From Catellatospora sp. TT07R-123 (GTDB taxonomy: Bacteria > Actinomycetota > Actinomycetes > Mycobacteriales > Micromonosporaceae), in NCBI RefSeq assembly GCF_018327705.1, contig NZ_BNEM01000001.1:4588001-4652000 (forward strand): a stretch of 64,000 bases of DNA, in the 5' to 3' direction. The notes under the pieces were generated by a model. The model saw only the letters and a program-made list of their open reading frames with translations, was not told the DNA's origin and made no database searches. Positions 7,505 through 16,855 of this stretch are shown here, in pieces. The stretch's first letter is position 1; each line of letters starts with the position of its first letter. Made by a program: the position numbers and the translations under genes.

Positions 7505-8664
7505 TTGCTCAGTTCTCCCAGGGCCAGGCGGAGCTGGCTGACGTCGATGGTGCCGGTCTTCACGTCGATCTCGGCCGGGTAGTACATGCGCTGCACGGCG
7601 GCGACGATCGCCTCGACCACGCGCTCGCGGAACATCGGGTCGGTGAGCTGCGCGCGGTCCTTCGGCGAGGTCAGGTAGCCGACGTCGACGCGTACCGCGG
7701 GCATGCGGGTGTAGCGCAGCAGCTCCCACGTCTTGGCGTGGGTGTGGCAGTTGCGCAGGCCGGTGCGGGCCACGATCTCGCGCTGCACCAGCCCGGCCAG
7801 CCGCTCCCCCATCGTCGAGGTGACGCCGTCCCCGGTGCCGTAGTGGTACGTCGCGACGCCGTCGGCCTCCGGGTTGTGGTGGCCGTCGATGTGCAGCGAG
7901 ATCAGCAGGTCGGCGGCGAGGTCGTTGGCCAGCTGCGCCCGGTCGGCGTCGCTGGGCGCCTCGATCGGCAGCGGGCCCCGGGTCAGGTGCACCCGCATCC
8001 CGGCGGCGGCCAGGCGGCCCTCCAGCCGGGTGGCCAGGTCGTACGCGAGGTCGGCCTCGGTCCAGCGCAGGGGCCCGTCGGGGACGACCACGCCCGGGTC
8101 GGAGCCGCCGTGGCCGGGGTCGATCACGATCTGGCGGCCGACCAGGCTCGGTCCGGAGGCGCGGAACAGCGACTCCTCGCGCAGCTTCAGCGGCGAGCCG
8201 CCGGTCACCTTGCGCCCCAGCCGGCGCAGCATGTGCAGGGTCTGCGGGCCGCAGGAGCCGTCGGGCACTAGGCCCATCTCACGCTGGAACGCCGACAGCG
8301 CCTTGGCGGTGCGCGCCCCGTACGTGCCATCGGTGCGCCCGGCGTCGTAGCCCATCTCCAGCAGCCGCTCCTGCAACTGGCGCACGTCGTCGCCGCGCAG
8401 CGGGTTGGAGACGCTGTAATACAGCGTGCGGGCGCCCAGCGTCCATCTCGCGGCGTCCAGCGCCCGCCAGGTCTCCGCGCCGACCTCGCCGTCGACGGAC
8501 AGCCCACGGCTCTGCTGGAAGGCCCGGACGGCCCGCTCGGTCGCCTCGTTGAAATGGTCGGCCTCGGCCGAGTCGGGGGCGGGCGGCATCAGGCCGAGCG
8601 TGACCAGGATCTGCCGGATCTCGGTGACGGCAGGGCCCCGCTCACCGCGCTTGATCGCTCGCAC
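7501..8664 (-). CDS. cwlM: CwlM-like N-acetylmuramoyl-L-alanine amidase homologue
   Basis: This 387-residue protein has two peptidoglycan-binding (PG_binding_1) repeats (about residues 8-70 and 88-147) and an Amidase_3 domain (about 177-372). Expected zinc ligands are present: His185 in IDPGHGG, Glu203 in WTEADL and His258 in ISLHID. The position of the second catalytic Glu (usually E in ExGF/Y) is Asp327 (VRVDVGYLT). There is no signal peptide, so the protein is cytoplasmic, as in mycobacterial CwlM, a regulator of MurA rather than a hydrolase (established for mycobacteria). Gene order cwlM-trxA-trxB-rsmA/sigM-murJ matches M. tuberculosis, so a regulatory role is the best inference. Confidence 0.8.
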   Translation of the reverse strand: MRAIKRGERGPAVTEIRQILVTLGLMPPAPDSAEADHFNEATERAVRAFQQSRGLSVDGEVGAETWRALDAARWTLGARTLYYSVSNPLRGDDVRQLQERLLEMGYDAGRTDGTYGARTAKALSAFQREMGLVPDGSCGPQTLHMLRRLGRKVTGGSPLKLREESLFRASGPSLVGRQIVIDPGHGGSDPGVVVPDGPLRWTEADLAYDLATRLEGRLAAAGMRVHLTRGPLPIEAPSDADRAQLANDLAADLLISLHIDGHHNPEADGVATYHYGTGDGVTSTMGERLAGLVQREIVARTGLRNCHTHAKTWELLRYTRMPAVRVDVGYLTSPKDRAQLTDPMFRERVVEAIVAAVQRMYYPAEIDVKTGTIDVSQLRLALGELSK

Positions 8665-8772
8665 AGGCGGACCTCCAGAGAAACCTCACAAATGCCACCG
8701 GAGCCTATCGTGCCGCTCGGGCTGGCAGTGACGAGCGCCACGGTTACAGCTGTGCCGGGGCTCCGTAACAGG

Positions 8773-8804
8773 CCGAGGCCCCGAGCGTAAGCCCGGGGCC
8801 TCGG
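8773..8804 (-). terminator. Hairpin downstream of trxA
   Basis: An 11-bp perfect stem, CCGAGGCCCCG (8773-8783) with CGGGGCCTCGG (8794-8804), encloses a 10-nt loop. It lies nine bases past the trxA stop. It lacks a T-run on the minus strand, as is common for actinobacterial terminators. Confidence 0.6.
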
Positions 8805-8813
8805 AAAACAGTG

Positions 8814-9134
8814 TCAGAGAGCGGACTCGATCAGGCGGACGATGTCGCCCTTCGGGCGGGCGCCCGCGACCGACTGCACCGGCTGACCACCCTTGAACAG
8901 GGTGAGCGTCGGGACCGACATGACCCGGTAGGCCCGTGCGGTCTCCGGGTTGGCGTCGATGTCGAGCTTGACGATGGTGACCTGGTCCTTCATCTCGCTG
9001 GCGATCTCCTCCAGCACCGGGGCGACCTTGCGGCACGGGCCGCACCATTCAGCCCAGAAGTCCACCAGGACCGGCTTGTCGGACTGCAGCACGTCGGCGA
9101 CGAACGAGGCGTCGGTGACCGCCTTGGATCCCAT
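8814..9134 (-). CDS. trxA: Thioredoxin
   Basis: A 106-residue classical thioredoxin: WCGPC redox centre (Trp30, Cys31, Cys34), DFWAEW before it, [11 protein letters not shown], and the cis-Pro segment [13 protein letters not shown]. Cys31/Cys34 reduce protein disulfides and are recharged by thioredoxin reductase, encoded 78 bp upstream on the same strand. The pair lies downstream of sigM-rsmA, and SigM-type sigma factors often control trx genes in actinobacteria (known for relatives; not shown here). Length is normal and the ATG is well placed. Cytoplasmic. Confidence 0.95.
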   Translation of the reverse strand: MGSKAVTDASFVADVLQSDKPVLVDFWAEWCGPCRKVAPVLEEIASEMKDQVTIVKLDIDANPETARAYRVMSVPTLTLFKGGQPVQSVAGARPKGDIVRLIESAL

Positions 9135-9212
9135 CTCGCGTCTCTCCTATCTCAGATCTCTACTTGAAGCCTGTCTCAGGGGGCCAGACAGCGCTCTCCG
9201 GCCCGTCGCGCA

Positions 9213-10136
9213 CTAGTGCGCAAGGAACCGCTCAGCGTCCAGGGCCGCGGTGCAGCCGGTGCCGGAGGCGGTGATGGCCTGGCGGTAGGTGTGGTCGACC
9301 AGGTCGCCCGCGGCGAAGACGCCGGGGATGCTGGTACGGGTGCTCGGCGCGTCGACCTTCACGTAGCCCTCGTCGTCCAGGTCGACCTGGCCGACGAACA
9401 TCTGGCTGCGCGGGTCGTGGCCGATGGCGACGAAGACGCCGCTGACGGGCAGCTCGCGGGACTCGCCGGTGATCACGTTGTGCACGCGTACGCCGGAGAC
9501 CTTGCCGTCGGCGCCGAGGATCTCGTCGATCACGGTGTTCCACTCGACCGAGATCTTCTCGTTCGACAGCGCGCGCTCGGCCATGATCTTGCTGGCGCGG
9601 AACTCGTCGCGGCGGTGGATGATCGTCACGTGCTCGGCGAAGCGGGTGAGGAACGTGGCTTCCTCCATCGCCGAGTCGCCGCCGCCGGCCACCACGATGC
9701 GCTGGCCGCGGAAGAAGAAGCCGTCGCAGGTCGCGCAGGACGACACGCCGTGGCCGAGCAGCTCCTGCTCGCCGGGCACGCCCAGCGGGCGCCAGGCCGA
9801 ACCGGTGGCCAGGATGACGGCGCGCGCCCGGTACTCCGTGTCGCCGACCCACACGCTCTTGATCTCGCCGGACAGCTCCACCCGGGTCGCGTTGTCGGTG
9901 ATGAACTCGGTGCCGAAGCGCTCGGCCTGCTTGCGCATCTGGTCCATCAGCTCGGGACCCATGATGCCGTCGGGGAAGCCGGGGAAGTTCTCGATCTCAG
10001 TGGTCGTCATCAGCGCGCCACCGGACTCGACGCCCTCGATGAGCAGGGGCTTGAGGCTGGCGCGCGCGGCGTATACGGCGGCGGTGTAACCGGCCGGACC
10101 CGAGCCGACGATGATCAGGTTTCGGACGTTCTCCAC
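9213..10136 (-). CDS. trxB: Thioredoxin reductase (NADPH)
   Basis: This 307-residue low-molecular-weight flavoprotein has the FAD motif GSGPAG (residues 11-16), redox-active CATC (Cys134, Cys137), the NADPH-binding segment [13 protein letters not shown] and the C-terminal FAD motif [10 protein letters not shown]. It transfers electrons from NADPH via FAD to thioredoxin, encoded immediately downstream. The GTG start at 10136 has GGGAG eight bases upstream. The gap of about 107 bp to the rsmA stop leaves room for its own promoter. Length is normal. Confidence 0.95.
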   Translation of the reverse strand: MENVRNLIIVGSGPAGYTAAVYAARASLKPLLIEGVESGGALMTTTEIENFPGFPDGIMGPELMDQMRKQAERFGTEFITDNATRVELSGEIKSVWVGDTEYRARAVILATGSAWRPLGVPGEQELLGHGVSSCATCDGFFFRGQRIVVAGGGDSAMEEATFLTRFAEHVTIIHRRDEFRASKIMAERALSNEKISVEWNTVIDEILGADGKVSGVRVHNVITGESRELPVSGVFVAIGHDPRSQMFVGQVDLDDEGYVKVDAPSTRTSIPGVFAAGDLVDHTYRQAITASGTGCTAALDAERFLAH

Positions 10137-10243
10137 GAAACGCGCTCCCTAGCGATCGATTCGCCGTGCTGACGCAGGCTGAAACGCCATCGTACGGAGC
10201 GCGCATTCCTTTACCACCCCAGCGGTGGGTCAGCTCACTGTGT

Positions 10244-11101
10244 CTAGTCTGCCGCGACCCGGAACAGCTCGTCAGAGCCGTTCACGCCGCACTGCGGACC
10301 GGCCACCACGACCCAGCGCCCGGTGGTGGTCGCCATCGTGATGACCAGTGCGGGCCGCCCCTCGAACCGGGCGAAGTCGACCAGTTCCACCGTGCCGGGC
10401 AGCGTGGCGGACACCGCGCTGAGGCAGCCCCCGAGCGCCGGTTGCGACTCGGCCAGCTGACGCAGCTCCGGCGGCGTGTTCTGGGACATCCAGCTCGACG
10501 CGTCCCCGGGCGTGGACTTCGTCTCGGGCGTGCTGAGCGTCGTCATCGGCGGCGTCTGCATGCCGTTGCGCAGGTCGTCGGTCACCGTGTAGCGGTTGTA
10601 GTCCGTGCCGCTGGACAGCCGCCGATACAGCGCCGAGGAAAGCTCGGCGCTGGCCGGCATCTCGGCCCCGCTGTCGGCGGCGCTGCCGGCACCGCCGAGC
10701 TGCGACAGCGGCAGGGTGATCCCTGCCAGCGCCAGCGCGGCCGCGGCGACACCCACCGGCACCGCCCAGCGGCGACGGCGGCGGGCCGCGGTGGCGGGAC
10801 GGCGGTCCAGGGTGCGCTCACCGGTGCCGGACCGGGGCGCCGGGGTGGGTGCGGGCGCGAACTGCGGCCCGGCCAGCAGCTCGTCGAAGCGGGCCGCCAG
10901 GTCGGCGGGCATGGGCTCGGGGGTCGCGGCGAGCAGAGCCAGGTCGGCCGAGACCAGCGGCATCGCCGACCGCATCAGGCCGGCGGCCTCGGCCCAGGCC
11001 GGGTCGTGGGCGACGAGATCGCCGACACGTGCCTCGTCAGGGGTGCCGTCGAGAGCGCCGTCCATCCAGTCGGCGAGCAGATCGAGATCGACCGTGCTCA
11101 T
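10244..11101 (-). CDS. rsmA: Anti-sigma-M factor-like membrane protein
   Basis: This 285-residue single-pass membrane protein has a cytoplasmic N-terminal part (1-110, ending in an RRRRR stretch), a transmembrane helix at about 112-133 and an extracytoplasmic domain to the C terminus. Its ATG overlaps the sigM stop (TGATG), so the two are translationally coupled, as for sigma/anti-sigma pairs. No zinc-binding HxxxCxxC motif is visible in the cytoplasmic part, so it is not a ZAS-type anti-sigma factor. Role: presumably sequesters SigM at the membrane and releases it on envelope or redox stress (inference from context and M. tuberculosis synteny). Confidence 0.75.
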   Translation of the reverse strand: MSTVDLDLLADWMDGALDGTPDEARVGDLVAHDPAWAEAAGLMRSAMPLVSADLALLAATPEPMPADLAARFDELLAGPQFAPAPTPAPRSGTGERTLDRRPATAARRRRRWAVPVGVAAAALALAGITLPLSQLGGAGSAADSGAEMPASAELSSALYRRLSSGTDYNRYTVTDDLRNGMQTPPMTTLSTPETKSTPGDASSWMSQNTPPELRQLAESQPALGGCLSAVSATLPGTVELVDFARFEGRPALVITMATTTGRWVVVAGPQCGVNGSDELFRVAAD

Positions 11102-11754
11102 CAGGCGCCTCCTCTCGGCGTGGTCTGGCTGTCGCGCGGCGGTGTGGCCGTGTCGGGTCGGACGTCGCCGTCGCCGCTGAGGTTGCGTAGGTGGCCCAAC
11201 ATCACAGCCAGCCGGGCGCGCCCCCGTGAGCAGCGGCTCTTGATGGTGCCCTCCGCCACTCCCATCATGGTCGCGACCTCGGCCACCGAGTAACCCTGCA
11301 GGTCCACCAGGACCAGCGCGGCGCGCTGCTCGTACGGCAGGTCGGCCAGGGCGGCGCGGACCACCATCGCGGTGTCGTGGTCGGTGCTCGGGGCGGCCGG
11401 TTCGTGCCGCCCGGCCCCGTGCCGGTCGTCCTCGTCGGGTCCGGCCTGGCCGGGCAGCGGCACGGTGGCGTGGGTCTGGCGCCGCCGGAGCCGGTCGACG
11501 CAGGCGTTGACCACGATGCGGTGCAGCCAGGTGGTGACCGCCGCCTCACCCCGGAACCGGGCCGCGGCGCGGTGCGCCGACAGCATCGCCTCCTGGAGCG
11601 CGTCGGCGGCGTCCTCGCGGTCGTTGACCGTGCGCACCGCGACCGCCCAGAGGCGATCGCGGTGGCGGCGGAACAGCACGCCGAAGGCGTCCGGGTCACC
11701 GGCGACGTGGGCGTGCAGCAGCTCCTCGTCGGTACGGAGATCCGGGCCGCTCAC
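11101..11754 (-). CDS. sigM: ECF-type RNA polymerase sigma factor (SigM-like)
   Basis: This 217-residue ECF sigma factor has region 2 with FRRHRDRLWAVA and DREDAADALQEAMLSAHR, WLHRIVVNACVDRLRRR, and region 4 with LPYEQRAALVLVDLQGYSVAEV plus GVAEGTIKSRCSRGRARL as the -35-recognition helix-turn-helix. The GTG start overlaps the upstream pseudokinase stop (GTGA, 11751-11754), and the stop overlaps the anti-sigma ATG, giving a tightly coupled three-gene operon. Synteny with Streptomyces and Mycobacterium sigM is good. It probably directs an envelope/oxidative-stress regulon that may include trxA/trxB. Confidence 0.9.
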   Translation of the reverse strand: MSGPDLRTDEELLHAHVAGDPDAFGVLFRRHRDRLWAVAVRTVNDREDAADALQEAMLSAHRAAARFRGEAAVTTWLHRIVVNACVDRLRRRQTHATVPLPGQAGPDEDDRHGAGRHEPAAPSTDHDTAMVVRAALADLPYEQRAALVLVDLQGYSVAEVATMMGVAEGTIKSRCSRGRARLAVMLGHLRNLSGDGDVRPDTATPPRDSQTTPRGGA

Positions 11755-13250
11755 TGCACCTCGACTACGATCTCCTGCACGCCGATCCGGTACTTGTTCG
11801 CGGTCTCCAGCGGCAGGTCGGTGATCCAGACCAGGAGGAACTGGTACGGCACGGAGGTGTCGGTCGGGAACACCATGGTGGTGCCGGAGTCCTTGCCGAG
11901 CGCCTCACCGAGCTGCTTGTACGTGTCGACGATGGTCTTGTCGCCCGCGCTGGTGCTCGGGGCGTCGACCAGGCCTGTACGAAGTTCGGCGGAGGCGCCG
12001 GGCACCGTCAGCTGCACCTTGACGCTGGAGACCAGCGCCGGGGTGTCCAGCTTGATCAGGATGCCCATGCCGGACTTCTGGTTGCCGAAGTTCGAGTGGT
12101 TGTAATAGCGGCTGGTCTGCCAGGCCGTCTTCAGGTTGCCGTCGACGACGAGCTCGGCGTCCTTGGTCTCGGTACGGTCGCCCTTGGGGTCGACGATGCG
12201 GACCTGGTCGGCGCGCAGCTTCAGCGCGTGCGGCTGCGGCGCGGCCGAGGCGGTGGCCTGCGGTCCGGCGCTGGCGGTGGCCTGCGCGAGCGGGTCGCCG
12301 TCACCGGAGCTGAGCGCCCGAATCGCGAAGACCAGGCCGGCGATGACCAGGGCCACCGCGACACCGCCCGCGATGAGCAGCTTGGGCGTGGTCGCCCGCG
12401 CCGGTGGCTCGGGTGCGGCCTCGTCGGCGAAGCGCAGCGTGCCGTTGCCGCCGAGCAGCAGCCGCTCGCCGGTGTCCAGCCGCGCCAGCTCGGAGGCGAG
12501 CACGTGGGCGGTCGGCAGCGCGAGCTTGCCGTCGAGCAGGTCCATTACCAGGTCGTCGAGGTAGGTCGGCACTCCGGCGCGGACGTTGCGCGGGGCGACC
12601 AGCGCACCCGTGCCGTCGCGGCGGCCGTCGGGCAGCGCGGATCTGCCGGCCTCGGCCGGCCAGTGCCCGGTGAGCATGAAGTAGGCCAGCGCGCCCAGGC
12701 TGCGTACGTCGGCCTCGGTGCTGGTGTGCGTGTCGACGCGGGCGTCGGCGAGCACGACCCGGCTGTCGTTGGCGACGAGCACGGTGCCGGGGTGCACGTT
12801 GCCGTGCGCCATGCCGCTGGTGTGCAGTCCGGCGACGGCGTCGGCGACCGCGTGCAGCACCGAGGTGGTGCGCTCGGCGTCGAACGGGCCGTCCTCGGCG
12901 ACCAGGTCGCGCAGGGCCACGCCGTCGATCCACTCACGGACGACGTAGGCCTGGTCGCCCTCGTCGATGGCGTCGTAGACGCCGATCAGATTGGGGTGCA
13001 CGACCCGGCTGGCGGTGACCGCCGCCGACAGCATCTCCTCGGCGGACGAACCGCCGGGGCGCCGGAGCACGAGGGCCACGGGGCGCCGGAGCACGACGTC
13101 CACGCCGCGCCACACCTGGCGCCCGGCGCTGTCGTTGTTGATGTGCTCCTCCAGGCGGTATCGCTCGGCCAGCACGTCGCCGACCGACAATCCGCCGCGG
13201 GTTTCCGCCGCCGGCTCGGCCGCGCGTGGACCCTCGCCGACCTGGGTCAC
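11751..13250 (-). CDS. Membrane-anchored pseudokinase with extracytoplasmic C-terminal domain
   Basis: 499 residues: a protein-kinase-like domain (about 25-265), a transmembrane helix (about 291-311) and a C-terminal beta-rich discoidin-like domain (about 340-499). Catalytic hallmarks are lost. The beta3 Lys is Val61 (VALV), the HRD catalytic loop is HGNVHPGTV (149-157) with no catalytic Asp, and the DFG triad is replaced by ADA. It is therefore a pseudokinase. In M. tuberculosis the equivalent domains form the C-terminal half of the MviN/MurJ protein and recruit FhaA; here they are a separate gene, first in a coupled operon with sigM and rsmA. Likely role: regulating lipid II export or cell-wall growth (inference). 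GGGAGG precedes the GTG start. Confidence 0.8.
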   Translation of the reverse strand: MTQVGEGPRAAEPAAETRGGLSVGDVLAERYRLEEHINNDSAGRQVWRGVDVVLRRPVALVLRRPGGSSAEEMLSAAVTASRVVHPNLIGVYDAIDEGDQAYVVREWIDGVALRDLVAEDGPFDAERTTSVLHAVADAVAGLHTSGMAHGNVHPGTVLVANDSRVVLADARVDTHTSTEADVRSLGALAYFMLTGHWPAEAGRSALPDGRRDGTGALVAPRNVRAGVPTYLDDLVMDLLDGKLALPTAHVLASELARLDTGERLLLGGNGTLRFADEAAPEPPARATTPKLLIAGGVAVALVIAGLVFAIRALSSGDGDPLAQATASAGPQATASAAPQPHALKLRADQVRIVDPKGDRTETKDAELVVDGNLKTAWQTSRYYNHSNFGNQKSGMGILIKLDTPALVSSVKVQLTVPGASAELRTGLVDAPSTSAGDKTIVDTYKQLGEALGKDSGTTMVFPTDTSVPYQFLLVWITDLPLETANKYRIGVQEIVVEVQ

Positions 13251-13518
13251 CCGTCCTCCCCCTCGTGAAGCACTGTGGTTGCATCGATGGCGTCGGCTGC
13301 GGCCGAAGCCGCCGGAATGCCGTCCGCTACTTAGAGAGCCTAGGCGCTCCGCTCGGTTGCCGAGTGCGACCTTACAGCTATCCGACGGATCGGCGTACCG
13401 GTAAGGCGCCCCGTTCTCGGAATCGAACGTATACCACCCGCCCGACTAGATACGCCCTGCGTAGGACACAAAATGGCTACGCTTCCTCCATATCGGGCGA
13501 AACAGACGGGGGGCGCTG
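13251..13518. other. Divergent promoter region, pseudokinase/HerA-like
   Basis: 268 bp without a gene between divergent starts. Locally AT-richer stretches (about 13420-13450 and 13460-13500) probably hold the promoters; no clear -35/-10 pair or operator stands out. A GGGGGG run just ahead of 13519 can act as ribosome-binding site for the HerA-like gene. Confidence 0.4.
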
Positions 13519-15042
13519 ATGGATGCTGAAGCGATCAGAGCCGGGTACGCCTTCGAGGGACCCGGGCTCGAACTCGGTGCCCTCGTGCTCGACGACGGCA
13601 AGGCCGATCCGCAGTGCCCGATCCGGGTCCCGCTGGCGATGCTCAACCGGCACGGGCTCGTCGCGGGCGCCACCGGCACCGGCAAGACCAAGACCCTGCA
13701 GGTCATGGCCGAGCAGCTGTCCGCGGCCGGGGTGCCGGTCTTCCTCGCCGACATCAAGGGCGACGTCAGCGGTATGGCCGCCGCCGCGACCCCGTCCGAC
13801 AAGATCACAGCGCGGATGGCCGAGCTGGGGCAGGCGTGGGCGCCCACGGCGTACCCGTGCGATTTCCTGACCCTGGGCGGCCGGGGCGTCGGGGTGCCCG
13901 TGCGCGCGACCGTCACCGACTTCGGCCCGCTGCTGCTGTCGAAGGTGCTCGGGCTGACCGAGGTGCAGCAGTCCTCGCTCAACCTGGTCTTCCACTTCGC
14001 CGACCAGAAGGCGCTGCCGCTGGTCGACGTCAAGGACCTCCGCGCGGTGATCCAGTACCTGGTGTCCGAGGAGGGCGCCGCCGAGCTGAAGAACCTGGGC
14101 GGGCTGTCCAAGCAGACCGCCGGGGTGCTGCTGCGCGAGCTGATCGGGTTCAGCGACGCGGGTGCCGACGCGTTCTTCGGCGAGCCCCAGTTCGCGACCA
14201 CCGACCTGCTGCGGCTGGCTCCGGACGGGCGCGGCATGGTCACGATCCTGGAGCTGCCCGGCGTCGTGGCCCAGCCCGCGCTCTTCTCCTCCTTCCTGAT
14301 GTGGCTGCTCGCCGAGCTGTACGAGGAGCTGCCCGAGGTCGGCGACCCCGACAAGCCCAAGCTGGTCTTCTTCTTCGACGAGGCGCACCTGCTGTTCAAG
14401 GACGCGTCCAAGGCGTTCCTGGAGTCGATCACCCAGACGGTGCGGCTGATCCGCTCCAAAGGAGTAGGTGTCTTCTTCGTCACGCAGACGCCGAAGGACG
14501 TCCACGCCGACGTGCTGGCGCAGCTGGGCAACCGGGTGCAGCACGCGCTGCGGGCGTACACGCCCGACGACGCCAAGGCGCTCAAGGCGACCGTGTCGAC
14601 GTTCCCGAAGTCGGACTACGACCTGCAGCAGGTGCTGACCCAGCTCGGCACGGGTGAGGCGATCGTCACGGTGCTGAACGAGAAGGGCGCCCCGACCCCG
14701 GTCGCCTGGACCCGGCTGCGGGCGCCGCAGTCGCTGATGGCCGCGGTCGACCCGGCCGTGCTCGGGGCGGTGGTGGCCGCCTCGCCGCTGGGGCCGAAGT
14801 ACGGCCAGGCAGTGGACCGCGAGTCGGCGTACGAGATCCTCAGCGCCCGGATCGCCGCCGCCGCTCCCCCGCCGCAGCCCGCTCCCCCGCCCGCCGGACG
14901 GCAGGCCCAGCCCAAGCCGGACCCCAACCTCGCCGAGCAGATCCTCGGCTCCAAGACCACCAAGCGCCTGCTCACCACGGCCGCGGCCGCCGCCGGCACC
15001 GCCATCATCCGCAGCATCTTCGGCACCCGCCGCCGCCGCTGA
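13519..15042 (+). CDS. HerA-like ATPase (DUF853/YjgR family)
   Basis: This 507-residue P-loop ATPase has Walker A GATGTGKT (residues 50-57), FLADIKGDVSG, Walker B VFFFDEAH, and the sensor-like segment GVGVFFVTQTPKDVHADVLAQLGNRV. This is the YjgR/DUF853 family of HerA/FtsK-type ATPases; its biological role is unsettled. A Pro-rich linker (about 453-475) leads to a basic C terminus ending RRRR. The gene interrupts the minus-strand pseudokinase-murJ order, which is one polypeptide in mycobacteria. The ATG at 13519 follows a GGGGGG stretch. Nucleic-acid translocation is possible but not shown. Confidence 0.8.
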   Translation: MDAEAIRAGYAFEGPGLELGALVLDDGKADPQCPIRVPLAMLNRHGLVAGATGTGKTKTLQVMAEQLSAAGVPVFLADIKGDVSGMAAAATPSDKITARMAELGQAWAPTAYPCDFLTLGGRGVGVPVRATVTDFGPLLLSKVLGLTEVQQSSLNLVFHFADQKALPLVDVKDLRAVIQYLVSEEGAAELKNLGGLSKQTAGVLLRELIGFSDAGADAFFGEPQFATTDLLRLAPDGRGMVTILELPGVVAQPALFSSFLMWLLAELYEELPEVGDPDKPKLVFFFDEAHLLFKDASKAFLESITQTVRLIRSKGVGVFFVTQTPKDVHADVLAQLGNRVQHALRAYTPDDAKALKATVSTFPKSDYDLQQVLTQLGTGEAIVTVLNEKGAPTPVAWTRLRAPQSLMAAVDPAVLGAVVAASPLGPKYGQAVDRESAYEILSARIAAAAPPPQPAPPPAGRQAQPKPDPNLAEQILGSKTTKRLLTTAAAAAGTAIIRSIFGTRRRR

Positions 15043-15057
15043 CCCGCGGGACGGGGA

Positions 15058-16797
15058 TCACCGCCCCAGGCGGCGGCGGACCATGCCGAGGACGTCGTGG
15101 ACCTCTTCGACCCGCAGGGCGAGGGTGACCGCGCCGTACACGCCGCAGATGATCAGGCCGCCGAAGATGAGCGTGACCCACGCGGTGAGGCTGCTCACGC
15201 TGCTCTGGGTGGCGCCCATGTAGAGCAGCTTGACGCTGCCCCAACCGGCCGCCGCCGCGACCAGCGCCGCGACCAGCACCTTGGCCAGGGTCGTCGAGAT
15301 GCGGCGCAGGCCGATCAGGCCGATCCGGCGCTTGAGCAGCACCGCCGAGAACAGGGCGGCGGCGATGTACGAGACGGCGTTGCCGAACATCATGCCGACC
15401 GCCGTGGTGCCGATGGCGAACGCGGCGACCCAGCCGAGCTGCAAAGACAGCCGCAGCGAGATCACCGGCAGGTTGATCAGGGCCGGGGTCTTCGTGTCCT
15501 GCATCGAGTAGTAGCTGAAGTTGAACAGCTGGCTGATCGCGAACGGCAGCAGGGCCAGCCCGGCCACCATCAGCACCGGCGCGGTGTGGATGGAGGCTTC
15601 GCGGTCGACGGCGCCGCGCTCGAACAGCGCGATGGCGATCGGCAGCGCCAGCACGGCGTAGGTGACCGCGATGGGGGCGATGACGACGGAGACCATGCGG
15701 ATGCCGCGGCTCAGGTCGGCCGCGATGTCGTGCGCCCGGCCGTCGGCGGCGGCGGCGCTCATCCGGGGCAGCAGCGCCGTGATGATCGAGACGGCGATGA
15801 TGCCGTGCGCCATCATCATCAGCAGGAAGACGTTGTTGTAGATCATCGGGCCGGGGCCGTGCTTCTGGCCGCGGTTGAGCAGGTTCGTCATCACCAGCAG
15901 CGCGACCTGGTTGACGATCACGTAGCAGAGCATCCAGCCGCCGATGCGGGCCAGCCGCCGCAGGCCGAGCTCGCGGAAGCCGAACCGCAGCCGCCAGCGG
16001 AAGCCCACCTTGCGCAGCGCCGGCAGCAGGCCGAACGACTGGACCAGGATGCCGAGCAGCACACCGCCGCCGAGCAGCAGGATCTCGCCGCGGGTCACCT
16101 GGGTGGGGTCGGTGACCGGCTTGTCGTGGTAGATGACCATGAACGCGATGCCGGTGCCGATCACCACGATGTTGTTCAGGATCGGGGACCACATGGGCGG
16201 CCCGAACCTGCCCCGGGTGTTCAGCACGGCGCTGCACAGGCCGGTCACGCCGTAGAAGAAGATCGTCGGCAGCATCAGGTACGACAGTGCCGTGATCAGG
16301 TCGCGGTACTCCTGCGGGTTGCCGCTGGCGTAGGTCAGCGACAGCAGCGGGGCGCAGACCACCGCGAGCACGGTGGTGATGCCGAGCACGATCATGGTGA
16401 GCGTGAGCAGGCGCTGCGTGAAGGCCTCGCCCCGATCCGGGTCGGTCTTGCGCGACCGGACCAGCATCGGCACCAGCACGCTGGACAGGATGCCGCCGAG
16501 CAGCAGCTCGTAGATCATGCCCGGGAAGATCTGCGCCGTGGTGTACGTGTCGCCCAGCACCTCGGTGCCGATCGCGGCCGTCAGCACCGCCGTACGCAGG
16601 AAGCCCGTGCCCCGGCTGACCAGCGAGCCGACCGCCATCAGCATCGAGTTCCCGGCCGCGCCCTTGTGCTCCTCCTCGAAGCTGGGCTCGGCCGCGGCCT
16701 CCAGCTCCTCGGCGGGCAGCCCGTCTGACACCAGCCGTGGCAGCACGGCGGTGTGATCGGCGGCGTCGACCGGGGGGAGGCGATCGGGGGCGGTCAT
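15058..16797 (-). CDS. murJ: Lipid II flippase MurJ (MviN family)
   Basis: About 579 residues from the ATG at 16797 (MTAPDRL). A 12-base longer start at 16809 exists; still longer starts run into the divergent pcnA region and are rejected. After an acidic cytoplasmic N terminus of about 75 residues the protein is polytopic, with roughly 14 membrane helices. The MOP/MurJ hallmark SLVSRGTGFLRTAVL opens helix 1. MurJ flips lipid II across the membrane for peptidoglycan synthesis. The mycobacterial orthologue carries a C-terminal pseudokinase; this one ends after the last helix and a short basic tail, and the pseudokinase is encoded separately at 11751-13250. It lies 15 bp from the convergent HerA-like stop. 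Confidence 0.9.
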   Translation of the reverse strand: MTAPDRLPPVDAADHTAVLPRLVSDGLPAEELEAAAEPSFEEEHKGAAGNSMLMAVGSLVSRGTGFLRTAVLTAAIGTEVLGDTYTTAQIFPGMIYELLLGGILSSVLVPMLVRSRKTDPDRGEAFTQRLLTLTMIVLGITTVLAVVCAPLLSLTYASGNPQEYRDLITALSYLMLPTIFFYGVTGLCSAVLNTRGRFGPPMWSPILNNIVVIGTGIAFMVIYHDKPVTDPTQVTRGEILLLGGGVLLGILVQSFGLLPALRKVGFRWRLRFGFRELGLRRLARIGGWMLCYVIVNQVALLVMTNLLNRGQKHGPGPMIYNNVFLLMMMAHGIIAVSIITALLPRMSAAAADGRAHDIAADLSRGIRMVSVVIAPIAVTYAVLALPIAIALFERGAVDREASIHTAPVLMVAGLALLPFAISQLFNFSYYSMQDTKTPALINLPVISLRLSLQLGWVAAFAIGTTAVGMMFGNAVSYIAAALFSAVLLKRRIGLIGLRRISTTLAKVLVAALVAAAAGWGSVKLLYMGATQSSVSSLTAWVTLIFGGLIICGVYGAVTLALRVEEVHDVLGMVRRRLGR

Positions 16798-16855
16798 GGC
16801 ATGCACCATACCTGCGAATCGGGCTGAGCAGCCCGCCAAGTAGGCTGGATGATCG

